From positions 1 to 64,000 of the forward strand of contig DIKO01000022.1 of the NCBI GenBank assembly GCA_002423615.1: a stretch of 64,000 bases of DNA, in the 5' to 3' direction. The translations under genes and the position numbers were made by a program. The DNA is from Desulfobacteraceae bacterium UBA5616. GTDB taxonomy: Bacteria > Desulfobacterota > Desulfobacteria > Desulfobacterales > UBA5616. Below, in pieces: positions 8,284 to 16,731 of this stretch (position 1 is its first letter; every line of letters begins with the position of its first letter). The notes under the pieces were generated by a model. It was not told the origin of the DNA and ran no database searches. It worked only from the letters and a program-made list of their open reading frames with translations.

Positions 8284-11200
8284 TTACTGCTCTATGTCTT
8301 CAGCCTGCAAGTCCATGCCGAGTTTCCCGGCGAAGTCCTTTAGGTCATGCCCTGAGGAAAAACGGGCCTTGCGGAAGGTCATGGTCACCAGGGTTTCGAT
8401 GGTGAATTTCTCCAATACTTTTGAAAGGAGGGCTTCAATAAAACCTGCATCCACCTGAATTTCACCCACGCTGACAGAGATCATCCTGCTGCCTTGGCCA
8501 ACGGTCAATACAATCCCTTCAAAGCTTACGGATTTCTCCGCGGCCTGTTTCAATCCCTCATAGGTTTTGGCCCGTGAATCCAGCTTGCGGCCGGTTCGTG
8601 AAACAATGCAGCCGGGTTTGATTTCATCAATCTGAATGCCTTTTTTGCCCTTGGCCTGAAACCGGAACTCGGCTTTTGTTTCGATTTTTTCCGCCTGAGC
8701 AATAGCCCGCAGGATCACTTCGCCATCCCCTATTTCAATGGGGCCGTCATAGGCAATGCCATCCCGGGGTTCGCTGCCGTCAAGGGTATAACGAATCTCC
8801 CCCCTGGGAGCGACGAACAGCTCGACACATCGTTTTCCGGCATTTTCGGAAAGTTCGTTTCTCAGGACCAGTTTGTTTGTCCAGGTTACCGGGTCACCGG
8901 TTTCGTACTGGCCGGATGGGTCACACACAAGGAAGGATACCCGCAGCGCCGATGTGGTATAAACCTGATCTTTAAGCTGAGGGCTCGCCTCACTGACCGG
9001 CCCTTCCTCGGCAAAATAGATGCGGGGAGCCGGACCGGCATTCTGCGGGTTGATCCGGAGCCTCACTTGACCCTGATCGTCCGGAACTGAATCAGCGATA
9101 ATCTGAACGGACGTCTGTTTCTTTTTAGGGTTCTTTGTCACATAACCGGTGCCCAGGTCCTCCCAAAGCCCACGGTTACAGGCGATGGACTTTAAGGAAT
9201 CCAGGCCCTTGGGGGGAAGCCAGGGCATTCCGGCTTGCTCGTTATAGCGGTCCACAACATCCGACCAGCGGGCCTCATCAAGGTTTTCCGGCCAGAGAAG
9301 GTCCTGGGCCTTATCCCGAATGGCGTCGAACTCCTTTTCCACATCCAGATATAGCTTAAGCGGATTGGCCGTCAGGGTTTTTTCTATCTGTTCCTCACCG
9401 TTAAAGGGTTTGGTGGCGTCCCGGGTCATGTCCAGGGGCTTGGAAGCAAGCTGGGCCAGTCTACCAGCCCGTTGGATGGGGAAGAGCACCTTATCGAAGA
9501 GATTGAGAATGGTTGCATTGAAGTCCTGTTCATAGCTCTGTTGCTTTCTTTCCAGGTCCTCCCGTTGAGGATGGCCTTTCGGAATACGTCCGTCGGCTTT
9601 CCGGGCCGCAAAGAACTGCCTCGCCGCCTTTTCAACACTGCCCATGGCTGTTTTATCACCGGTCAGAACACAAAGGTTGTTTTTCTGACTCAACACATCG
9701 AAAAATTTCCGAACTTCCTCGGGCGGAATCTTAGAGTCTGGACTTACCACCAGCAATACACGGTTCCGTCGTACCCGATTCGCCACATCCTCCAGCTTTG
9801 GCAATGGCAGGACATCTTCATAACAGGTTTTCCGGGAGGCCCCGAACATATCCCGCAGGCGATGGCAGATCAGATCATCCACCTGGTTCGGCGGTGCGTC
9901 TTTGGCCAAGCTTTGAAGCAGCTTGGTGAGATTTTCCTGCCGGTCGAAATAATAACGGCCTTCCGGTGTATGATGGATATACCAGCCTATTTTTTCAAGC
10001 TCATCAAAGGTCGAAAGAAAATCGGAAGGTTCACGCAGAGGGGAGACCAGACATTCGACCATTTCTTCACGGGTGAGGCCCTTAACCGCATTAACCGCAG
10101 TTGAAAGACTGGCGGAGAGAAGCAATGCCCCAATCTGGGTGGCCGCCTCATTTCCGGTTGAAACATCAATGATCTGGGCGTGGGCAGATTGCTGGGAATC
10201 CCAAAGGTCTTTGGCAATCACATCCCGCATGCCGGAAATCTCGGTCAACTTGTCCCGAACTTCGGCGATGGATAGATCGAAATGCTGGGGGCCTACAAGA
10301 AAAATGTCATTGGCATTTCTCTCCCAAACGGATCTTAAAAGCCGGGATACCAACTCAATCAGCCCTCGGGTTTGTTTGAATTGTTCATTTTCCTTGAAAA
10401 GCGCTATGACATTTTTTAATCGCGGGTGAAAAGGGTAAGTTGCCTCTATTTCGCCGGAAACCGCCTCTGCGCCACGATTGGTGGTCTTTGATTTTATCGC
10501 TTCCTCCAGCTTACGCCCGAAGGTCGCCGCAATGTCCTCGATTTCCGCCCTGTCAGGAAGCTTTTTAAACAGACGCTTGCGGAGAATATCGTATATCTCA
10601 TTTGCTGAAAGATCCACAGGAGTGATGTTGCGTTCCTGGCGGCCCAGTTCGGATCGAGCATCTTCAAGGGCACGATTTATGAGTTTCGCCCCAGTGTCAT
10701 AAGCTGCTGAAAGATCCGATACTACGACGCAGACGTTCTTTTTTTTGCCTGCTGCGGTTAGAAGGTTGGCAAAGGCGCGTGTTGCGATGTCCGCCACCGT
10801 ACCGTTTCCCACCTTCTGTGTGTCCAGATAATGGAAATAAGGGGGCATTTCATCAAGAAGAATCAGGATTGGTTTGTCGCCTTCAAAAAGTTTGAGCCAA
10901 TTTTTTTCATCTGGCGCTTTTGGGCCGCTGTTCCAGAATGGTGTGAACTGATCCCCTTTTCCAAGTTGGCTCGCAATTTCTCCCCAGAAAAAATGATCAG
11001 GACTGTTACGGCCGTTGAAGGCGGCAATATCTGCACTTGTAAATGCTGATGCCTGTGACATTCCCCCACAGTGTGTCTTTCGAAGTTCTGGATGCCTGGC
11101 CAGCAAGCCAAAACCAACCAGCAGATGGGTTTTGCCACCACCCATGGCCTGCTTCAGATGGAAAACAGCCTGTGCTGAAGAGCCCGCTAACCGGGACAGT

Positions 11201-11367
11201 CCTTCACTGATAAGGTCCTGCATTCCCTGGGTGATGAAGGTTTTTTCAAAAAACGCCTTGCCATTCCCTTCTGTAGTAATCAACTCATCAAGCTGCTCAA
11301 CCTGATCGCTGAGTTTGATCGACAATGCATTCGGTTGTAGTTCGCAAGCATCTCTTACTGTTTTCAT
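8284..11367 (-). CDS. DUF499 family ATPase of a defence operon
   Basis: A protein of 1027 residues with a P-loop GGGKT at 76-80 and a Walker B-like ILILLDEMP near residue 170, matching the DUF499 ATPase family seen in restriction-like and Hma-type operons. The later part contains a beta-rich region with YTLDGSEP, a chitobiase/beta-hexosaminidase C-terminal-like repeat, which could be a protein-interaction module. It lies second in the operon, after the small HTH gene. A GGAG lies about 11 bases before the ATG, so the ribosome site is modest. The likely role is an ATP-driven large subunit that cooperates with the methylase and helicase; the exact mechanism in this family is not known. Confidence 0.85.
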   Translation of the reverse strand: MKTVRDACELQPNALSIKLSDQVEQLDELITTEGNGKAFFEKTFITQGMQDLISEGLSRLAGSSAQAVFHLKQAMGGGKTHLLVGFGLLARHPELRKTHCGGMSQASAFTSADIAAFNGRNSPDHFFWGEIASQLGKGDQFTPFWNSGPKAPDEKNWLKLFEGDKPILILLDEMPPYFHYLDTQKVGNGTVADIATRAFANLLTAAGKKKNVCVVVSDLSAAYDTGAKLINRALEDARSELGRQERNITPVDLSANEIYDILRKRLFKKLPDRAEIEDIAATFGRKLEEAIKSKTTNRGAEAVSGEIEATYPFHPRLKNVIALFKENEQFKQTRGLIELVSRLLRSVWERNANDIFLVGPQHFDLSIAEVRDKLTEISGMRDVIAKDLWDSQQSAHAQIIDVSTGNEAATQIGALLLSASLSTAVNAVKGLTREEMVECLVSPLREPSDFLSTFDELEKIGWYIHHTPEGRYYFDRQENLTKLLQSLAKDAPPNQVDDLICHRLRDMFGASRKTCYEDVLPLPKLEDVANRVRRNRVLLVVSPDSKIPPEEVRKFFDVLSQKNNLCVLTGDKTAMGSVEKAARQFFAARKADGRIPKGHPQREDLERKQQSYEQDFNATILNLFDKVLFPIQRAGRLAQLASKPLDMTRDATKPFNGEEQIEKTLTANPLKLYLDVEKEFDAIRDKAQDLLWPENLDEARWSDVVDRYNEQAGMPWLPPKGLDSLKSIACNRGLWEDLGTGYVTKNPKKKQTSVQIIADSVPDDQGQVRLRINPQNAGPAPRIYFAEEGPVSEASPQLKDQVYTTSALRVSFLVCDPSGQYETGDPVTWTNKLVLRNELSENAGKRCVELFVAPRGEIRYTLDGSEPRDGIAYDGPIEIGDGEVILRAIAQAEKIETKAEFRFQAKGKKGIQIDEIKPGCIVSRTGRKLDSRAKTYEGLKQAAEKSVSFEGIVLTVGQGSRMISVSVGEIQVDAGFIEALLSKVLEKFTIETLVTMTFRKARFSSGHDLKDFAGKLGMDLQAEDIEQ

Positions 11368-11407
11368 AGGGTTACAACTCCATCAGCAAGCAATTCCATC
11401 GTTATTA

Positions 11408-11593
11408 TCAGACAGCAGACTGCCCGGCGCTCCCGCTTTTGACCCAATTATCAATTTCATGTTTTTTGAATTTCCATAGGCGCCCCACTTTGTGAGCAGG
11501 CATGTGTTTTTCACTGATCCACTTGTAGGCAGTATCTCGCTTGATACCAAGATATTCGGCTATTTCATCAACAGATAGCCAACGGTCTTCCAT
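11408..11593 (-). CDS. Excisionase/MerR-type HTH regulator
   Basis: A 61-residue DNA-binding protein of the helix-turn-helix 17 (excisionase-like) family: WLSVDEIAEYLG, then the recognition helix around DTAYKW, then VGRLWKF and a final IDNWV helix. This is the full length for the family. It is the first gene of the defence operon, 40 bases before the ATPase, and directly follows a good sigma-70 promoter. It could repress or tune the operon, or be a leftover excisionase of a mobile element that brought the island. Operon control is the simpler reading, because adjoining palindromes overlap the promoter. Confidence 0.8.
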   Translation of the reverse strand: MEDRWLSVDEIAEYLGIKRDTAYKWISEKHMPAHKVGRLWKFKKHEIDNWVKSGSAGQSAV

Positions 11594-11670
11594 ACTTTGG
11601 CGCCTTTTGTGTGGTTTTTTCGAGGGTTTGATCTAATCAGGTTTTATCATGATTAATACGTATGGGTATG

Positions 11671-11699
11671 CATATAGTGGAAGCACCGAATGTTGTCAA
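11671..11699 (-). promoter_or_regulatory. Sigma-70 promoter of the defence operon
   Basis: On the minus strand a perfect TTGACA (plus 11694-11699) is 17 bases from TATATG (11671-11676), about 80 bases upstream of the HTH gene. Two adjacent short palindromes, ATGCAT and ATACGTAT (roughly 11658-11675), overlap the -10 and initial transcribed region and could be an operator for the HTH protein. No other candidate promoter is obvious for the seven-gene operon. Confidence 0.6.
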
Positions 11700-11844
11700 A
11701 TAGTTCCCATGGGCAGGGATCGTTTTTAAATAATTGAATAATTTTTAGATATTTGCCCAGCCTTTCCATCGTTTTTGAAACAAAACCAACACCGATTTTT
11801 TCAAAAACCACCTTCATAGATCAAATGATTTCCATGAAATTCCA

Positions 11845-12290
11845 TCAGAAAGCGCCTATGAGCATTTCGACAATTTCTTTTCCAAGGTCATTTTTCAGTT
11901 TATCACCATCAAACAGTTCAAGAAATAGCAGATCACACGTGTGATCAAAAGAGGATTTAAGCGCTCCTCCTTGGGAAAACCGCCCTTTGATATTCAACTG
12001 GTTACCGACTTTCGGATAGAGGAGGAAGCTTCTTTGGGCACCGAATTGAACATTGTATGCGTGCATCTGCTGCAAATCAGCGTCGCCGGGTTTACCAGCA
12101 CCCGGTATTTTCCATTTGGTGTCCAAGATGACATGCTCGTAATCGGGACTAGTACCGATCCGGGCAACGATGTCGGGACGGATGGATTTTTGCATAAAAC
12201 CTGCTGACCAAAAGCGGCGGGACATTTGAGACTTAAACGAGATTCGATGCAACTCCTGTTTCGCTTCCACCCTCTTAAGCTGGACAATAG
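11845..12290 (-). pseudogene. McrC-like restriction protein, C-terminal fragment
   Basis: About 145 residues matching the C-terminal part of McrC/LlaJI-type proteins, the partner of the McrB GTPase in modification-dependent restriction. The recognisable part is RPDIVAR, then VILDTKWK, then DLQQMHAY and FLLYPK, the conserved PD...DxK-like nuclease end of the family. A full McrC is usually over 350 residues, and no mcrB is present. The coding sequence is open to about 12290, then joins unrelated sequence on the opposite strand. I read it as a remnant of a lost restriction system left at a rearrangement point. Confidence 0.65.
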
Positions 12291-12967
12291 ACCGCTTTTA
12301 TGAGTTTGTGGCAGAACAGGGAAGGGAAAAGGTGGTGGGGAACGGCATTTTCATGAGCACCATCCATTCGGCCAAAGGAATGGAGTTCCCCCATGTATTT
12401 GTTCTCGATGGAGATTGGAGCATCCCAATGAGCAAGGCCCGGATGGAGGAAGAACGGCGAGTAATGTACGTTGCCATGACGCGTGCGGAAGAAACCCTTC
12501 ACCTGATGAAAATACAGGGAAAGGGGAACCCGTTTTTGAAAGAAATCAAAGGCGACTTCGTAATGCCTCTAACCTATCATGGAATTGTCGATGGGAGTGA
12601 TTGCGTTAATAGGAAATATGACATGTTGGGTTTAGATGAGATCTATCTGGATTATGCAGGAAGTTTTCCGCAGTTGCATCCGATTCATAACCATTTAGCC
12701 TATATCGAAGTAGGACATTGTGTTTCTTTCCGTCAGAACAACTCAAAAATAGAAGTCTACAATCAAAGCGATGTTTGTTTGGCCAGGTTGTCAAACGAGG
12801 GGGCAAATAAATGGCGAGAACGTCAGAATACAATAATGGAGGTTAGAGTCGTTGCCATGTTGCGGCGCAATCGAGATGATCCCGATGAGAGCTTTCAGAA
12901 ACAGATCAAAGCGGATAATTGGGGATTTCCTGTTCTTGAAGTAGTTCATTCGCCGCATGTGGGTTGA
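12287..12967 (+). pseudogene. UvrD/RecQ-type helicase, C-terminal fragment
   Basis: About 220 residues from the end of a UvrD-like helicase. It has STIHSAKGMEF (motif V), then RRVMYVAMTRA (motif VI), followed by a C-terminal tail resembling large RecQ-family helicases that end in a UvrD C-terminal domain. All the ATP-binding half is missing. The reading frame enters from the junction near 12290, where the McrC fragment ends in the opposite direction. An ORF starting from a GTG near 12308 could in principle be translated, but it would lack Walker A and B and cannot be an active helicase. Confidence 0.7.
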
Positions 12968-13045
12968 AATTGAACTTTAGCCGAGAACCTCATGCCATAA
13001 TGCAAAAAGATTTTGATGGACCAGTGATGGATAAATTCCGATAAA

Positions 13046-13082
13046 AATTAAAAAGGCATTAGCTTATTTTAGCTAATGCCTT
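13046..13082 (-). terminator. Rho-independent terminator after the tRNA pair
   Basis: A perfect 12-base inverted repeat (13053-13064 with 13071-13082, AAGGCATTAGCT) with a six-base loop. On the minus strand it is followed by TTTTTAATTTTTA. It starts about nine bases past the 3' end of tRNA-Arg. Confidence 0.85.
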
Positions 13083-13090
13083 GATGTCAT

Positions 13091-13167
<77 letters not shown>

Positions 13168-13220
13168 GCATAAAATTACAAGACCATTGCGTTTGGCAAT
13201 GGTCCATTTTCTTTTTTGAA

Positions 13221-13297
13221 TGGGGTGAGTGATGGGACTTGAACCCACGGCCACCTGGGCCACAACCAGGTGCTCTGCCAACTGAGCTACACCCACC
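13221..13297 (-). tRNA. tRNA-His (anticodon GTG)
   Basis: A 77-base cloverleaf including the extra 5' G (-1) that marks tRNA-His, opposite a C at position 73, with encoded CCA. The anticodon loop is TTGTGGC, giving GTG. It lies 53 bases upstream of tRNA-Arg on the same strand, so the two are likely cotranscribed. Confidence 0.95.
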
Positions 13298-13470
13298 ATA
13301 TCTGAAAGAGGTTTCCTTTTAGCAGATTGCATTTCCCATTTCAAGTGGTTTTCTTTAAAAGACAGGGATTGCCGTCGAAAAACTTGCTATTGACCCTTTC
13401 GGACCATTTGTTGTAGTTACACATCATATTCAGAAAATGACCCCTTAACCCACTGACAAAAGGTGCCGGC

Positions 13471-13659
13471 GTGAACAGCCTTCAAATTTTTATCATACGA
13501 GCGGTCCTGGGGGCTGTCTTTGCCGTCGTCCTCTCCCGGTTTTTTTATCCCGGGGCAAACCTCATGTATATAATGGGTCTGGGCGTCATCCTGGTGGGAC
13601 TGGCCTATCTGGCCGAATATCTACGCGACCGCAGGTCCGGAAACAAAGGCCGATCCTAG
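13471..13659 (+). CDS. Small two-helix membrane protein
   Basis: A 62-residue protein starting at GTG with an AAAGG site eight bases upstream. Two hydrophobic stretches, about residues 6-24 and 31-47, are followed by a strongly basic tail (EYLRDRRSGNKGRS). I do not recognise a family. The stop lies 12 bases before the selB start, so the two could be cotranscribed. Coding status is supported by the ribosome site, codon bias like the neighbours and the coherent two-helix layout, but not by homology that I can name. Confidence 0.55.
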   Translation: MNSLQIFIIRAVLGAVFAVVLSRFFYPGANLMYIMGLGVILVGLAYLAEYLRDRRSGNKGRS

Positions 13660-13671
13660 GAGTTTTCACTC

Positions 13672-15582
13672 TTGAAACAGATCATTCTCGGAACCGCCGG
13701 ACATATCGATCACGGCAAAACCTCCCTGATCAAAGCGATCACCGGCACCAATACCGACCGGCTCAAGGAGGAAATCGAAAGGGGCATCACCATTGAACTG
13801 GGATTCGCCTCACTGACACTTCCCAGCGGCCAGCACGTGGCCATCGTGGATGTTCCCGGTCATGAAAAATTTGTCAAAAACATGGTGGCCGGGGCCTCGG
13901 GAATCGATATGGTGGCCATGATTATCGCCGCCGATGAAGGGGTCATGCCCCAAACCCGGGAGCATCTGGAAATCTGCTCTCTGCTGGGCATAAAACACGG
14001 CATGGTGGTCCTGACCAAGATCGACATGGTGGATGAGGAATGGCTGGAACTTGTCAGGGAAGACGTTCGTGAATTCGTGAAGGGCACTTTTCTCGAAGAC
14101 CGGCCCATTCTCCCTGTTTCATCAACCACCCTGGAAGGCATTCCGGAGTTTCTGAAGGCTCTTGACGAGGAAATGGTCAAGGTTCCGGAGCGGCCTTCCA
14201 CCAGCCTGTTCCGGCTGCCCGTGGACCGTGTTTTTTCAATGAAAGGATTCGGGACCGTCATCACCGGGTCCTTGATTTCGGGAAGCATACGGGTCGGGGA
14301 TGCCATTATGATTTATCCGACCGGGATCACTTCAAAGGTGCGGGGGATCCAGGTCCACAACGACATGGTGGATGAAGCCCATGCGGGCATGAGGACCGCC
14401 GTCAATTTCCAGGGGCTGGACAAGGACAGCGTCAATCGAGGCGACATCCTGGCCAGGCCCGACACGCTGAAACCCAGCTTCATGGTGGATGCGCTTTTGA
14501 CCTATTTAAACAGCAACCGGAAACCGGCAAAAAACAGGACCCGGGTCAGGCTGCACACCGGCACCAGCGAAATCCAGGGTATTCTCATATTGCTGGACCG
14601 GGATGAGATTCTTCCCGGAGAATCGGCGCCGGTTCAGCTCAGGCTGGATGAACCGGTGACACTGGTCAGGGACGACCGGTTTGTGGTCCGCAGTTATTCC
14701 CCTGTGCGGACTATCGGCGGCGGCTTTATTTTAAATCCCATACCGGAAAAGCACAAACGCTTCAGACCGGAAATCGCGGAAGGATTGACCCGGATTGCAA
14801 AGGACGGGCCTGAAAAGATCATCGATTATCATGCGGCCATGGCGGGGTATAAAGGCGTTTCGTTTTCCGATTTAAAGTTGATGACCAACCAGTCCGAAAA
14901 ACCCCTGAACCAGCTTGTCCAGGGGTTGTTGTCCAATAAAACCCTGATTTTAACCGACAGGGAAAACCAGATCTACCTTCATCAGGCCACCTTTGAAAAC
15001 ATCAAGAAAGACATCATTTTGTTCCTGAATGATTTTCATCAGGCCAACCCCCTCAAACCGGGGATGTCCAAGGAAGAACTGAAATCCAAATTCCCCCTGC
15101 TTCAGGGTTCCAAAACGTTCAATCAGGCCCTGGACCAGTTGATCAAAACAAATGAAGCGGTGTTGACCGAGGACCTCGTCAGACTTGCCGGGCATAAGGT
15201 TTCCCTTGGCATCGATCAGGAGGAAGCCCGAAACAAAATCGTCGAGGCCTGCCGCAACGGCGGGCTGATGCCCCCGTATTTCCGGGACATCGCTAAAAGT
15301 CTGGATATGGAACCCCAGAAAGCCAAGGACGTTCTCATGCATCTGGTAGAGGAGGGCGCCATCGTCAAAACAAAGGATGATCTGTTTTTTGATGCAACCG
15401 CCGTTGCGGATTTAAAACAGCGGCTTGTTCAATTCCTTGAAACAAACGGTGAGATCGATACTCCCCGGTTTAAGGACCTGACCGGGGCATCCCGAAAATA
15501 CGTGATACCCCTGATCGAGTATTTTGACGCGACAAATGTCACCATCCGTGTCGGGGACATTCGTAAACTGAGAAAAAGATGA
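13672..15582 (+). CDS. selB: Selenocysteine-specific elongation factor SelB
   Basis: A full-length 636-residue SelB. It delivers Sec-tRNA to UGA codons that are followed by a SECIS hairpin. The G domain shows GHIDHGKTS at the N-terminus, then the switch II sequence DVPGHEKF and the TKID box. Domains II and III follow, and the C-terminal 250 residues form the repeated winged-helix part that binds SECIS RNA. The start is TTG at 13672, with TAGGAG nine bases upstream. Its presence is direct support for reading in-frame UGA codons at 29113 and 62342 as selenocysteine. The selA, selC and selD genes are not in this window. Confidence 0.97.
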   Translation: MKQIILGTAGHIDHGKTSLIKAITGTNTDRLKEEIERGITIELGFASLTLPSGQHVAIVDVPGHEKFVKNMVAGASGIDMVAMIIAADEGVMPQTREHLEICSLLGIKHGMVVLTKIDMVDEEWLELVREDVREFVKGTFLEDRPILPVSSTTLEGIPEFLKALDEEMVKVPERPSTSLFRLPVDRVFSMKGFGTVITGSLISGSIRVGDAIMIYPTGITSKVRGIQVHNDMVDEAHAGMRTAVNFQGLDKDSVNRGDILARPDTLKPSFMVDALLTYLNSNRKPAKNRTRVRLHTGTSEIQGILILLDRDEILPGESAPVQLRLDEPVTLVRDDRFVVRSYSPVRTIGGGFILNPIPEKHKRFRPEIAEGLTRIAKDGPEKIIDYHAAMAGYKGVSFSDLKLMTNQSEKPLNQLVQGLLSNKTLILTDRENQIYLHQATFENIKKDIILFLNDFHQANPLKPGMSKEELKSKFPLLQGSKTFNQALDQLIKTNEAVLTEDLVRLAGHKVSLGIDQEEARNKIVEACRNGGLMPPYFRDIAKSLDMEPQKAKDVLMHLVEEGAIVKTKDDLFFDATAVADLKQRLVQFLETNGEIDTPRFKDLTGASRKYVIPLIEYFDATNVTIRVGDIRKLRKR

Positions 15583-15598
15583 TGTAAAAGGAGCTGTT

Positions 15599-16720
15599 AT
15601 GGATAATGGGGACAATACCGGAGATTCAGCAGGGAAAATAGGCTTTGCAACCTTCGTGTCCAAACGGATTATCGTTGTGATTCTTCTGGCGGTCATCGGG
15701 TTATGGGGGTTCGTCGAACTGCTGGGAATGTTCGCAAAGCCTTCGGAGGGTGTGCCCAGCGTTCAGCCGGTCGCATCCCCCATGGCCGGGCACCCCGGAA
15801 ATGAAGTGATTCCAGGTCCTGCTGAAAAGGAAGCGCCGGTAGCGGTAACCCCCCCGGAGACACAACATCCTGCTGCCGGCAATGCCGCTCATGGTTCTCC
15901 CGCGGTAACGTCGCCGGGAAAAACCGCTGTCCCCCAGGTCGAACATACAGCCGGGGCTGAAGTGCCGAAGCCCAGGGGTGTTGCCTTTATGGAAGCCTGC
16001 ATCAAACCCCTCAACCATGAGTTAAGGGAGCGGTTCTGGGGATGGCGGCCCAACGACATCATCCGTTTCACCGACAACGTGAATAATTATCAGCTGGGGG
16101 TTCTGGAAGTCACCCGCAGGACTTCGGTTATTCTGGCCGAACGTCTCTCCAGAACCGGGGCGACCGCATCTTTCGATCCGAACCTGGAACAGGCGATGAA
16201 CTGGTTCATGATCAAGGCGAGCCGATATCTGCTGCCGTCGGCGGAATCCAAATACAAGGAAGCAATTTCAGATTTATCCGAGTACCTGGGAAAGCTAAAA
16301 AAGGGGAACGCATCCTTCTACACCCGGAGCGATAACCTCATTCCCCTTTTGGCCGCCTACGAGGATCTGTTGGGGAGTTGCGAAGAGAACCTCGTCAAGG
16401 CCACGGATGAAAAGGGCAAACCCATCAGCTTTTTCAAGGCGGACGATTATTTCTTTTATGCCAAGGGCGTGGCCGGGTCTCTCCACACCATTCTGGAAGC
16501 CGTTCAGGAGGAGTTTGCCGTTACCGTTGAAGCCAGAAGGGGAACCGATGTCCTTCACCACGTGGTTGAAGCCTGCAGCAGGGCCACCGAAATAGATCCC
16601 ATCATCATCACCAACAGCGATTTAGACGGGATTCTGGCAAACCACAGGGCCAACATGGCGGCCCCCATCAGCCATGCCCGGTTTTACCTGGGGGTATTGA
16701 TCAAGACGCTGACGACTTAG
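15599..16720 (+). CDS. Membrane-anchored protein of unknown function
   Basis: A 373-residue protein with one hydrophobic helix at about residues 23-46, after a short N-terminal segment ending FVSKR. Next comes an alanine/proline/glycine-rich linker to about residue 120, then a helical domain of 250 residues with no motif that I recognise. The layout suggests a domain held outside the cytoplasm on a flexible tether. A GGAG site precedes the ATG and the gap from selB is 16 bases, so it is probably cotranscribed with selB, but a role in selenium metabolism is not implied by its sequence. Confidence 0.75.
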   Translation: MDNGDNTGDSAGKIGFATFVSKRIIVVILLAVIGLWGFVELLGMFAKPSEGVPSVQPVASPMAGHPGNEVIPGPAEKEAPVAVTPPETQHPAAGNAAHGSPAVTSPGKTAVPQVEHTAGAEVPKPRGVAFMEACIKPLNHELRERFWGWRPNDIIRFTDNVNNYQLGVLEVTRRTSVILAERLSRTGATASFDPNLEQAMNWFMIKASRYLLPSAESKYKEAISDLSEYLGKLKKGNASFYTRSDNLIPLLAAYEDLLGSCEENLVKATDEKGKPISFFKADDYFFYAKGVAGSLHTILEAVQEEFAVTVEARRGTDVLHHVVEACSRATEIDPIIITNSDLDGILANHRANMAAPISHARFYLGVLIKTLTT

Positions 16721-16731
16721 GTGTTAAGCCG

